Shown here in pieces: positions 53,333 to 62,999 of a stretch of DNA of 64,000 nucleotides. Each line of letters begins with the position of its first letter. Positions within the stretch are counted from its first letter, which is position 1. Both the position numbers and the translations under genes were made by a program. The notes beneath the pieces are model-generated. The model did no database searches. It was not told the origin of the DNA and saw only the letters and a program-made list of their open reading frames with translations. The stretch comes from Oryzias latipes (lineage: Eukaryota; Chordata; Actinopteri; Beloniformes; Adrianichthyidae). The stretch covers positions 27,600,823 through 27,664,822 of the forward strand of contig NC_019869.2 of assembly GCF_002234675.1 (NCBI RefSeq), read 5' to 3'.

Positions 53333-54461
53333 CAAAGGGGTCGGGAACCTATGGCTCGCGAGCCATATATGGCTCTTTTGATGGTCACATGTGGCTCGCA
53401 GACAAGTCTTTAATTATACTTTTTTTTTCATTAGACCAGTCCTTCTCGGGCGCGATGCGATGCCAGAGGCGCGGAGTAGTATGTGCTTGGAGAACAAAAT
53501 CTGCGCCAGCGCTATCAGTTTACTATTATCTATTATTTCACAGAGTTTGTACCAGCCGGAAACCTGTGAATTGCCGTGCCTAAAACTGCGCGCTCCAGTC
53601 TCTGAGAAAGAGCGCGCAGTTGCGGGGACGGGATGTGTGAGGAAGAAAGCAGGGGGTGGGGCTGAGGTGTTGTGGGGACAGGCAGCAGGTGAAACCCGCA
53701 GGGATTGTAAAAACGTAAAACCCGCTGTCCGTCACTCACTGCGGCGTGTGAGTGTGTGTTTGACTCCAGGTCTGCATGTGAGCAGTCTGTCTCACATCTA
53801 CAGAACATTCAGACCTACGATCACGTTTAAAGTCTCAACGTCTGCATGAAGCAGAAACTCACCACGTATCAACCGGACTAGACAATCAGCAAAACTACCA
53901 CGAGAAATACTCATCATTTATTAGCAACAGCATAACAATGTTATTAAAAAGAATCCACAGACTTATTGTACTTTAAAAGTGTTGAATTTACATCAAATGC
54001 ACACATTCATTTGTATATTTAGTTTTAAACATATTGTTGCGGACTGAGTTTAACGTGGCTGTTGGGCCGCGTTAAAAGTTCTGGAGTTCATGAACGCATC
54101 AAGCAGAGATCTGATTGGCTCTCAGTTCTGTCGCTCAGCCTGTTGTTAGGTAGTTTGGACCAATGGGGTTCAGCTGTGGGCCGAATAAGGGAAATGGGAG
54201 GGCTGGAGCGGGAGGGGGGAATATAAAGTTGGGAGAAGCGCTCTCTCTCGTCTCAGCGGGAGAGATTCAGGAGCTGCTGAATTAATTGTACGGCGTTTGT
54301 TGCAGTCTACAGTAACCAGAATAAAGAACCTTAAGAGAGGTTAAGTCTCCGTGCCTCAGTGTGGGAAAGGGACACTACATTGTTGTATGGCTCTTTCGAA
54401 ATTACATTTAAAAATATGTGGCGTTTATGGCTCTCTTGGCCAAAAAGGTTCCCGACCCCTG
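53333..54461. mobile_element. hAT-type non-autonomous element
   Basis: The ends are CAAAGGGGTCGGGAACC and GGTTCCCGACCCCTG. The exact 8-base duplication CTTTAGTG flanks it (53,325-53,332 and 54,462-54,469). The subterminal ATGGCTC words (TGGCTCGCGAGCCATATATG) are typical of this fish hAT group. The 152-codon open frame at 53,391 has no transposase motif and is probably fortuitous. Confidence 0.9.
54035..54379 (+). mobile_element. LTR-like insertion in the hAT element
   Basis: Starts TGTTGCGGACTG and ends GGGACACTACA. Inside are an AATATAAAG TATA-like box at about 54,221, a GC-rich initiator region and AATAAAG at about 54,321, the layout of a retroviral-type LTR. ATTGTTG is repeated at both junctions (54,033 and 54,379), so the exact borders are uncertain. 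Confidence 0.6.
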
Positions 54462-54474
54462 CTTTAGTGTCTTT

Positions 54475-54590
54475 CCCAAGGACACTTCAACACATGGGCA
54501 GGCAAGGCGGGAATCGAACCCCAATCTTCCGATTAGAGGTCGACCACCCTATCTCTGCACCACCCATATATACCCCATATATATATGAAC
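54475..54590. repeat. dispersed repeat fragment with tRNA-like box
   Basis: GGCGGGAATCGAACCCCAAT reads in reverse as a B-box-like GGTTCGATTCC and is followed by ACCACCC and TATA repeats. Resembles a SINE-related fragment common in fish. Boundaries unclear. Confidence 0.4.
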
Positions 54591-54666
54591 ATAGGTATAT
54601 ATAAAAAATGCCAAAATGCCCCTCTCACCCCTCTGCAGGGTGGTTTCTCCTCCAAGCTCGGGTCCT

Positions 54667-55221
54667 CTACCAGAGGCCTGGGAGCTTGAGGGTCCTGCGC
54701 AGTATCTTAGCTGTTAGCACTGCGCTCTTCTGGACTAAGAGGTCTGAGGTCTTTCCAGGTATCTGTTGTAGCCATTCCTCCAGCTTGGGGGTTACTGCCC
54801 CGAGTGCTCCAATTACCACAGGCACCACTGTCACCTTCACTTTCCAGGCTTTCTCCAGTTCTTCTCTGAGTCCCTGGTATTTCTCCAGTTTCTCATGTTC
54901 CTTCTTCCTGATGTTTCCATCGCTTGGCACTGCCACATCCACCACAACGGCTTTCCTCTGTTCTTTATCCACCACTACAATGTCTGGTTGGTTCGCCATT
55001 ACCATCCTATCAGTCTGGATCTGGAAGTCCCACAGGATCTTTGCCCTCTCATTCTCTACCCCCTTCGGAGGTGTTTCCCATTTTGACCTTGGGGTTTCCA
55101 GTCCATATTCTGCACACATGTTCCTGTATATTATTCCAGCCACTTGATTGTGGCGCTCCATGTATGCTTTACCTGCCAGCATCTTACATCCTGCAGTTAT
55201 GTCCTGGATTGTTTTAGGCAC
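54667..55221 (-). pseudogene. C-terminal restriction-like endonuclease of an R4/Dong-type LINE
   Basis: A 184-codon open part beginning near TAGCKMLAGKAYMERHNQVA and containing ERAKILWDFQIQTD and NQPDIVVVDKEQRKAVVVDV. The PD...(D/E)xK-type cluster is the catalytic signature of the restriction-enzyme-like endonuclease placed after the RT in R2/R4/Dong elements. It ends LRRTLKLPGLW. Upstream, the VADIKRSYKWLERAGLQDST-like segment continues in a shifted frame across a 32-base tandem triplication. RT is absent, so the copy is 5'-truncated. Confidence 0.72.
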
Positions 55222-55234
55222 CTCTTTGCACAGC

Positions 55235-55330
55235 CTACACCTTGGGTCTTGTTAGGTGTGGTAGATCTACACCTTGGGTCTTGTCTGGTGTTGTAGATCT
55301 ACACCTTGGGTCTTGTCTGGTGTGGTAGGA
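55235..55330. repeat. 32-base tandem triplication in the LINE copy
   Basis: CTACACCTTGGGTCTTGT begins units at 55,235, 55,267 and 55,299. Not a multiple of three, so it breaks the LINE frame. Confidence 0.85.
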
Positions 55331-55436
55331 TGAGTGCTTCCGTGCTGTCCTGTAGGCCAGCCCTTTCTAGCCATTTGTAGGACCTCTTGATATCAGCCAC
55401 TTCAGTTATGGTCCGGTGGTACATCCCATGCAGGGG

Positions 55437-56089
55437 GACACATCTCATAGTTCACGTTACATTTCACAAATAGAACCGAGCAGCTGCACGTCTGTTTGTC
55501 ATCCAGTGATAATGAAAAAAGTTCTTCTGTCTTCTGCTGCAGCTGGACATATATCTGCATTAACTTTTCACCAGTACAGTGTTCCCTTTTTTGTCGCAGG
55601 AGTTACGTTCTAAAAATAACCTGTGATTAATAAAAATCTGCGGAGTAGGATTACCGACGTTTTATGGCAGTAAAACTCCTCACTACCAACTTTGTATACT
55701 TTTCTCAGACAGACATGAACTTTTCACCCTTTTCTCCCTTGTTTGAATTCTCAAAGTTCAAGCTTTCATAGAAATTAAATACAGCATAATAGAAAGACAA
55801 CAAAGATATGATCGTGATCAAAGATTTCTGTAGATCAGAAGAGCTCTGCGTTTCTGTACAGGAGACACGGCATGGAGGACATTGATTGACAAGGTCTCCA
55901 GCCAATCAGGACACAGAACAGGGTGCGCTGTTTAAAAAAAGCAGCGTGATCTCTCTAGCAGAGTAAGCAAAACCGCAAAAAATTAACTGCGACGTAGAAA
56001 GGGAAGACTGTCTTCTGTTATATTTGACAGAGATTGTTAGAGGGTTTCAGGTCGGGACACATTTATTTATGGTGAAATAAAAGGTCACG
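55437..56089. other. non-coding, nothing recognised
   Basis: No supported coding frame. May be the interior of the hAT element whose right end is at 56,211. Confidence 0.4.
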
Positions 56090-56211
56090 TTCTATGCAGG
56101 TCGCGATCATGTGGACAGATTGAAAATAAAATCATTTGTCTTTAAAGGGGGCTGGACCAAACATGAAGGCGGGCTGGATGTGTTCCGCAGGCCGTAGTTT
56201 CCCCACCCCTG
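56090..56211 (-). mobile_element. hAT-type right-end fragment
   Basis: GCGGGCTGGATGTGTTCCGC then GTTTCCCCACCCCTG is the reverse of hAT ends starting CAGGGGTGGGGAAAC. The left end was not found. Confidence 0.5.
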
Positions 56212-57068
56212 CTTTAGAGAATACTCACTCTTTTTAGCTGCTTTTTCAGATGGATGCAAACTTTTCCTTCCATTTGTGGTCAGTTGCTCAGTGCTTTCTG
56301 CTCCTTCGTAACTGGATTAATCTGAATGACAAAAACAAATCTGTTATTCAATATGTTCTTTTAAGTGAAAATACTATAAAATAATATGGGGTGTGTTTTC
56401 TACAATGTGAGGTTTACACACTCACCACTCATGCTAATTTCAGTAGCATCTAAGCTCTGGCTCGCTGTTGTGCTGCATCTAATCTCTATTTCCTTCTCGA
56501 ACCCAATGTCCTTGCATTTTGAAACGATGTTTGACGGCGGTCTATCCCCCATGAAGCCGTCCATTATCAGATAATAAGGAAAACGTGAAGGGTCAACCCC
56601 ACTTCTGCTGTTATGATTTGTCGTTTTGTAGTAAGTGATCTACAAACCTTTCCATCAGTTTTTTTATCTCCTCAATCATTCGAACGATTTCGACTTCCTT
56701 AGAGCGCTTGTGAACTTGAATGAATGATTTAGTGTTTCTAGACTTCCTACTGTCAAGTCTCTCTACAATTTGTAGCTCTTTTAAAACCTCCAGCAACGCA
56801 TTTGTGTCAGGAAAAGACCAATTTTGTTTCAGCCCCGCCATATTTTCATCCAACTTCTGTTACGGCCACGTCAGGTATGTTTGCTCATGATAAAAATACG
56901 TGCGCGGTAGTAGTGACCTGCAATCAGATGTAACAATTACATGCACCTTGATCGGATCAACAATCGGCACAACCCAACTATCTGGATCGGAAAAAATCTT
57001 TGATCCGAAAGAGTATGACCGGGGCAGAGTATTTGTATAGAGTATATGTCCATGTAAACGCAGCTATA
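56212..57068. other. non-coding; short minus-strand open frame
   Basis: A minus-strand ORF at 56,611-56,853 (80 codons, Lys/Glu rich, MAGLKQNWSFPDTNALLEV) resembles the MAGxxxNWSFPDTxALL start of some transposon-linked Myb-like proteins, but evidence is thin. Nothing else was recognised. Confidence 0.3.
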
Positions 57069-57153
57069 GATGGCTTCGGGTCTGCCATCAGATCAGACCA
57101 TGACTATAACATCACATAAAAACAGCTCAGTGGAGGAGTCTGCCTCTACATTA

Positions 57154-57178
57154 CCCCCCCCCCCCCCCCCCCCCCCCC
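57154..57178. repeat. poly-C run, 25 bases
   Basis: An uninterrupted C homopolymer, giving poly-Pro in the plus frame at 57,070-57,324. Confidence 0.97.
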
Positions 57179-57199
57179 ATGTTGTAAAACTGCTGTGGT

Positions 57200-57324
57200 C
57201 AGAGAAAAGCTCTAACTCTGACAATGAACTCTTAGGTGTCTCTCAATGTCCGTGGTATGTCCTTCTGTCTGAACAGAATTGTCCCACCAAAAAAGTCACC
57301 ATCTACCCCAACAACAAAACCTGA
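57200..57324 (+). pseudogene. possible L2-group LINE fragment
   Basis: NCPTKKVTIYPNNKT resembles the block between endonuclease and RT in L2/Rex1-group LINEs. Short and isolated; low confidence. Confidence 0.3.
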
Positions 57325-57336
57325 CTAACCTTCAAC

Positions 57337-57573
57337 TTATTCTTTATCTTTTGGCATTTCCCTTTGCCCTCTTTGGTCTGGCTGTTCTAGACTCAAAATC
57401 CTTCTACCAATATATTCACTGTCTCTTCTCTGGACATGTCTGAACCATCTCCGTCTGACTTTATCTCCAGAACATCTAACATGTGCTGTCCTTCTGATGT
57501 CCTCATTCCTCCTCCTATCCAACCTGGTCACTCCCAAAGAGAACCTCAACATCTTCATCTATGCTACCTTCAG
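57337..57573 (-). pseudogene. RTE C-terminal fragment
   Basis: MKMLRFSLGVTRLDRRRNED and WFRHVQRRDSEYIGRRI match residues about 890-960 of the intact RTE ORF. Diverged, with small deletions. Confidence 0.85.
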
Positions 57574-57599
57574 CTCTGCTTCCCGTCTTTTCCTCAGTG

Positions 57600-58845
57600 C
57601 CTTTTTGTCATTGGTGAATTATGAGGATTGGTTATTGGGGGGGACATATGGTGGTGGGCTGACTTCCTCAGCTGGATGTACTTCACCAGCAGCTCTCTTC
57701 CTGAGAGTAGTCCCAGGGTGAGTGTCTGTGTGTAGTTTGTGTTCTCATGCAAAATGCCCCCATCTGTGACCAGCGCTTCTGATGGAGGGGCATATAAAGG
57801 TTACACAGGACCGGTTCTCCAACTGACTGAAGCGCTCTCTCTCCATCGTTCACTTCTGCTCACACTGCCAGACCTTCAGAAGTAGTCTTGGTGCTGTAGC
57901 TGAAAAAGGACGGGGCAGAGAGACTCTGACCCTTCATGATGTTTACAGGAGTTTTGCATTGTTGTGTCGTCATGAAATATTTGTGGCACACAGAAATCTG
58001 CAGGCCAGATGGTTGAGCAGCGATATTCTCTGCTGTGTGCCTTTTTTGTGTGTCTGTTACCAGCGGATGTGGGTGGAGGGTAAATGTCTGCATGCTCTTT
58101 TGTAATTATGCCTACATCTAAAAGGTTTGTGCTGTATTTATTCATTTCTATATGAGTTTTTCCCCTCATTTTTCAATTAAATCATGTTTAGTTAATTTAT
58201 AGCCATTTAACACTCCCCAAGTTTTCAAAGCTTGGACTCAGATCAGCTCCAATGTCTTCTCCTGTGTTACGCTGTCTCTGCTGATGTTCTTTCTCCTTCT
58301 AAACCACCGTCTCGATCTCTACACAAGATCTTGACTACTCTTTGAAGCCAAAAATCTATTTTAAATCTGTTTTGTAGAAATCTGTTGATCAGGCAACAGA
58401 TGCCATTATTCTGAATTCCTTCAGTGGGTTAGACCCGCAGCAAAAAGCTGGATCAAATATCAATTCGGAGAGGTATTACAGTAAAAATAACTTACTCTGC
58501 ATGTGAGGTTTAAACCTCTGTCTGACTTAAGTCTGTTGAGATAAGTTGTTCTAAATTTAGTTCTAGTCCCACCAGGAGGGATGCATACTTTGCAGATTTG
58601 TCCCAAAAGCTGTTCTCCATTGAATACCAAGTATCAGCATATCTATTGACCACTGTAATGTGGCAATCCATCAATTTAAAAACCTAACTTTTGATTTGTT
58701 TCAGACATTGTTTTTTTTTTTACTTGTCCTTTCCAACAGTCGAGGAAAGGAGCTAAAGGCCTCTTGTGTTAGAAAGACTTTACAGTAACAACAGGAAGTT
58801 ATGAATCTTCTTTCACACAAGGTGTATATTTAAAAACAACATTTT
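57600..58845. other. non-coding, nothing recognised with confidence
   Basis: The section at 58,200-58,680 is vaguely reminiscent of decayed LINE reverse transcriptase, but no motif could be read with certainty. Confidence 0.35.
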
Positions 58846-58965
58846 TTTCCTGTTATGAGGCAAATAAGTATTTGAACACCCTGTGATTTTTCAAGTTCTC
58901 CCACTCTGAAATCATGGAGGGGTCTGACATTTTCCTCTTAGATGCATGTCCACTGTGAGTGACTT
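58846..58965 (+). mobile_element. Tc1-like terminal repeat fragment
   Basis: CAAATAAGTATTTGAACACC, then CAAGTTCTCCCAC and ATCATGGAGGGGTCTGACAT, is the well-known terminal sequence of teleost Tc1-like elements. No transposase adjoins. Confidence 0.75.
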
Positions 58966-59123
58966 ACCTGTATTTTTTATGACTATAAGGCACACTTTAA
59001 AGTCTTAAATTTTCTACAAACTGCACGGTGGCGCAGTGGTTAGCGCTCTTGCCTCACTGCAAGAAGGCTCCTGGTTCAAGTCCTGGCTGGTGGACCTGGA
59101 CCAGAACATCAACGGGGGACCTT

Positions 59124-59536
59124 TGTCATGGTTTGGGTTTGTTGTCTTGTTTTTCGTCCTTGTTCTGTCTTGTTTGTTTCTGTTTCCTGTTTTATTTTGA
59201 AAGTTCTCCTGTCTTGTCTGTTTTCTTGAGTTTTACTTCCTTTGGTCCCCATCTGCCCTGATCGTGTTCACCTGTGTCTTGTCTGCCCTGTCTGTATTTA
59301 AGTCATGTCTTTGCCTTCCTCCTGTGCTGGTTCATTAGTCTTGTCATGGTGTTTCATGTCATGCTGTTTCATGTCATGCTGTCTCTTGCCACGTTCCACG
59401 TTCCATGTTTCATGTTCCTCGCCACGTCAAGTAAGTTTTGTTTGTTCAGAAATCCTGCTCTGCAGCGCTTTGTGTTTGGTTTTTGTTTATTAAAACCCTT
59501 AGTCCCTGATCCTCGTGCCTCCGCCTCCTGCCACCG
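59124..59536 (+). mobile_element. partial LTR related to the 43.7-kb solo LTR
   Basis: Starts TGTCATGGTTTGGG and shares GGTCCCCATC, the GTATTTAAGTC promoter-like word and TTCCTCCTGTGCTGG with the reverse of 43,700-44,110. The terminal CCATGACA is missing, consistent with a deletion joining LTR to SINE. Confidence 0.7.
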
Positions 59537-59610
59537 TCCAAAAACATGCTCCATAGGTTAATTGGTCACTCTAAATTGTCCATAGGTGTAAATGTGAGTG
59601 TGCATGGGTA

Positions 59611-59998
59611 AGGCCTGCACAACATACCTCAAACTTATCGTTATCGCGACATCAAGGTGTGCAATATGCATACTGCAAAAAACGGCGAAAATCACAATAA
59701 ATGGTTACCTTAAATGTGCTAGAACAAACTCATGGCAGCTTGAAATATTGAACAAATGAAATCTATGCATTTAACCAATCGGAAGGACCTGTTTACGTTG
59801 TTGATCAATCAGATGAGCCCTTTTATGTTTGATGTTTGCCTCGACAAGGGTCATTTAGATTATAATTTTTAAACTGTTGCATTAAAAATGGAAATTATGT
59901 TTTTGGTTGTTTTGCTATTTGTTTATATACCGCAAATTATATCGTCATCGCAATATAATTCACCAATAACGCATATTGCGAGTTTTCCTCATATCGTG
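59611..59998. mobile_element. hAT MITE copy 2, right terminus lost
   Basis: Matches 4267-4677 base for base over most of its length. The right end stops at CATATCGTG, where it fuses to SINE GTGACCCC through the shared CGTG. Confidence 0.85.
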
Positions 59999-60056
59999 AC
60001 CCCAAAAGGGACAAACGGAAGAAAATGAATGAATGAATGAATGACTGAATGAATAT

Positions 60057-60978
60057 AGGGGGCGCCCTATGAGGCAGTGCGCCTAATGTGTAGATGTGGG
60101 GCATAGAAGAAGGCAACGTGAGAAAGGGGGAGAGAAGTATGGGCGTCGTTCTTTGTGCAGTAGTTAGAGTGAAGCTGCCAATCCTTACAAATTCATTAAG
60201 GGAGTGGTAAGCAGAGGAGTAGCTTGTCCACCCTTGTATACAGCATTGTAGCCTGCCTACTTAAGTAAGCCCTGGCTGTGGCCTGGGGAACGCTCAACGT
60301 TGCGGAATGCTGGAACGCCGCGGAATGTTAACCCCGCCAACATAATGCTGCAGAATATTTACCCCGGCCACATTGAGCTCCTGTAAGTGATTCTGCTTTG
60401 TCAGCGCACTTGGCGGTCTTCTTCATTTTCATGCGCGCTGAAGCAACAGAGATCTTTTCAAAATGGAGGAACGCATCAACCAAAAAACGGGAAGTTAATA
60501 AAAAGAAAACTCTTGTGCTTTTCCACCACAATTATTCCGTTACACTGCAGATGAGGCTATTATTTCGTATTTTCAAATTTATTGTGCTTTTTTCCTGCCG
60601 TTCTTATTTAAGTGGTTCAGGTTTTACACAGAGCTAGTTTAGTTTGCTTAAGCTTGCGGCTCTCCTGGGACTTTCTGTCAAGCTATTGGTGTCTGCCAAA
60701 GTCCATAAAACTTTGTTTGTTTGTTTTTTTCACTTGTATTATTTCTGTCTTTGTATAGAGACACATTACAGTTTTATTGGACGATGAAAAAAACAATGCC
60801 TGGGTGTGTGTGAAGGTTCACTATTAGTCAATGGACAAAGATGGAGTTTCTTGCAAGAACTTCTAATATATTTCTTTCTTCAACATTCCAACCAATTAAT
60901 CTAATTACAAAACAGGAAAACAGAAACCAAACAAAAACATATAATACAAAAATAGTCTTCAACAAAAAGTGGACTAAA
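60057..60978. other. non-coding, nothing recognised
   Basis: A GGCGCCCTATGAGGCAGTG opening and CCGCGGAATGTTAACCCCGC-type repeats at 60,290-60,370 look transposon-derived, possibly LTR, but no termini could be paired. Confidence 0.4.
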
Positions 60979-61245
60979 TGTCTTGGTGCCTCTGTCAGTT
61001 CTCCTCCCCCTCCCCTCTCTGCTTGGCACCTGATGCGACACAGCTGCGACCACTCAACTCATCACCGGTCTGCCTTCTTAAGGAGATCCAGTTCCATTAT
61101 TCACTGTCACGCCACAAGCCTCTGCCGATCCTCCAGTCACGCCACGAGCCACGACGTATCCACCAGTGACGCCACGAGCCGCAGCTTACCCTCTATCCTC
61201 GTCGTGGGTCCTCCTTGGATTCGACTGCTTTGCCTAAAACCTACA
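60979..61245 (+). mobile_element. Gypsy-2 family LTR fragment
   Basis: TGTCTTGGTGCCTCTGTCAG through the GCCACGAGCC repeats matches the first half and middle of the Gypsy-2 LTRs, with an internal deletion. The 3' end is missing. Confidence 0.8.
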
Positions 61246-61560
61246 CTGTAAACCAGAATAAGTTCAGTGAACTCAAAATTTTTGAGGAAACAGACTACAT
61301 AATAATTTTAAGTTAACTTACTTAAAAAGTATAAGTTAATTTGAACTTAAAATTTTTGAGTTGAATAAAATAAAATAATTTAATTAACTTTTTCTTTAAT
61401 TAACTTAAAGATTCTTACTTTACTGAACTAGCATATTTTGATTGTATTGAACCTTAATACATTTGTTAATTAACTAAAAATTTTAATATATCTCGACTCA
61501 AAATTTATCTTTTGAAGTCTAAACTAATTCTTATTTATCCTTCTTAGTCAGGGCCATTCT
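61246..61560. repeat. AT-rich MITE-like repeat starting CACTGTAAA
   Basis: ACACTGTAAACCAGAATAAG followed by alternating AAGTTAACTT and TCAAAATTTTTGAG palindromic words suggests a non-autonomous DNA transposon of fish. The second terminus was not identified. Confidence 0.45.
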
Positions 61561-62419
61561 TACAAAAGAAAAACTGAGGCAGAATTGTAATTGCAAATTT
61601 ATTTTTAAACCACCGTGCACCAATCTTTTTTACACCATTTCCTTATACAACTTTATTAAAAAAGCATTCTGCATTTCAAGAAAAGCAAAAATTGAGTATC
61701 AGCCTTTTTTTTTTACACTTTTCCCACATAAAACTGCATTTTCTTAGGCTGCCCTTTCCCTACAAACATTAACGCTCAAAAAAATACCCATTTGGGAATG
61801 TCGCCTACCACAAGCTCATCTTCCACCACAACTGCTGTGCTGAGCGGACAGAAATGAACTGAACTTGTGTTGTTGTTGCTGACGGTCAGAATGCCAACAG
61901 AGGTGCTGCTGATGTCTCTGGTGACTCTTTAATCTGTAAAGAAAAAAAACTGTGTAGTATTAAAGAGAGTGAATTGATCGTTTGAGGGAAGAAAACTTTA
62001 TGCAAAAACTATAACCTGAAATTGAATGACATTTTAAGACAATTAAAGAGATTTTAAGTGTCCACAAGAAGGAGGGATCCTCCCCCAGGACGGACAGGCC
62101 ATGTACCAAAACTCATAGAGAAGAATTAAATTTTCTATCTTAACAACCACATATTTAAAGTCCAAAAGATTGTCTTCATCCAGATGAAATAGGGGACGGC
62201 TGGGGGCGTGAGACGAGCCAGAGGCAGGATCCCCAGCCAGGTGTAGGAGCACAGATGAGCTGGAGTGCAACATTTTTGGAGACTATGTGCTTTGCCACAC
62301 AACTGCTTTGGCATGACTTTCTGGTTAAGTTATATTGCCGACACAGTTGGAGCATTCACCAGCACACTGTCACTGGTACTATTTAGTGAATAAAACATTA
62401 TCCACCATAAAGTACTTAC
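61561..62419. other. possible 3' exon(s) and 3' UTR of a minus-strand gene
   Basis: On the minus strand a short open frame after an acceptor-like GCACTCCAG at about 62,250 runs about 27 codons in phase 0 (PTPGWGSCLWLV) to a stop. It could be the end of the gene whose exons lie at 62,420-62,991. Otherwise nothing was recognised. Confidence 0.25.
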
Positions 62420-62500
62420 ATTCCAAACTTTGAAGAATTGTGGGTCCTTCTCACGTTTGTATATTGGAAGCCAGTACAGGACAGGAATCAGCAGTCTGCT
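62420..62500 (-). CDS. candidate exon, 27 codons, phase 0
   Basis: Acceptor TTTGTCTCTGTGCAGCAAG with two possible AG positions (4 bases apart) and donor AAT/GTAAGT at 62,419. With the inner AG the exon is 81 bases and keeps the frame of the exon upstream (SRLLIPVLYWLPIYKREKDP). Protein family not recognised. Confidence 0.4.
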
Positions 62501-62832
62501 CTTGCTGCACAGAGACAAATACAAATTAATATGGCAAACATATTTCAAATGACTTCACCCTTGTCTTGATCAGTTCAGTTCATCTAGTCTTTTAAATTAT
62601 CTTTAAATTGTTCTGTTATTTAAAAAATACACTAAACATAAGATGACATTACATTTTAATCTACAAATGCATTGGGATCAACGTTGAAATTTTTTTCTCC
62701 AGTAAAGTAAACATTTGCAGACATTCACTGAATTAGAAACCCTCGGTGATTAATATGAACCGACCCAAGTCAGTCCCTTATTTTAGCTATACTAATGCAT
62801 AATGTTGATTATGCCATGCAGTTGCACCTCAC

Positions 62833-62991
62833 CTGTTTATCATAAAGCTGCAGAAAGTTGCATAGAAACCTGCTGGTTCGTGCTGCCTTCTGTCTCAACA
62901 AGATCAGTATCCTCTGCGTCTGTCTGTCCAGGTCAAAATAAAACTGTTTTTGCAGGTTGACATTTGTGATGCGATGAAACTCAACACACAT
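62833..62991 (-). CDS. candidate exon, 53 codons, phase 0
   Basis: A strong acceptor (a run of 13 T then GTAG) and donor CAG/GTGAGG bound exactly 159 bases that are fully open: MCVEFHRITNVNLQKQFYFD, then an RQTQRILILLRQKAARTSRF helix-like stretch. Helical, Leu/Gln/Arg-rich, no signal peptide. It recalls a fish-specific repeated gene family with an xxEFxRITNxNL motif, but this is from memory and unverified. Confidence 0.42.
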
Positions 62992-62999
62992 CTACAAAA

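Larger units (their letters stand above)
54592..55436 (-). mobile_element. R4/Dong/Rex6-type LINE, 3' end
   Basis: Minus orientation with a short 3' UTR and a (TATA)n tail at 54,565-54,605, as usual for this clade. It carries only the C-terminal part of the ORF. Confidence 0.7.
59021..60056 (+). mobile_element. tRNA-headed SINE disrupted by two insertions
   Basis: The head CTGCACGGTGGCGCAGTGGT, body pieces CCAAAAACATGCTCCATAGG and tail GACCCCAAAAGGGACAAACG with (ATGA)n match the SINE at 29,455. Between them sit an LTR-like segment (59,124-59,536) and a hAT MITE (59,611-59,998); SINE segments are lost at both sites. Confidence 0.82.

Noticed and set aside
53391-53849. 152-codon open frame inside the hAT element as a possible transposase
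   Set aside because: No hAT dimerisation or DDE motif is visible and the frame starts in the subterminal repeat.
57070-57324. Poly-proline protein
   Set aside because: The prolines come from a C homopolymer of variable length; the surrounding frame resembles a LINE fragment.
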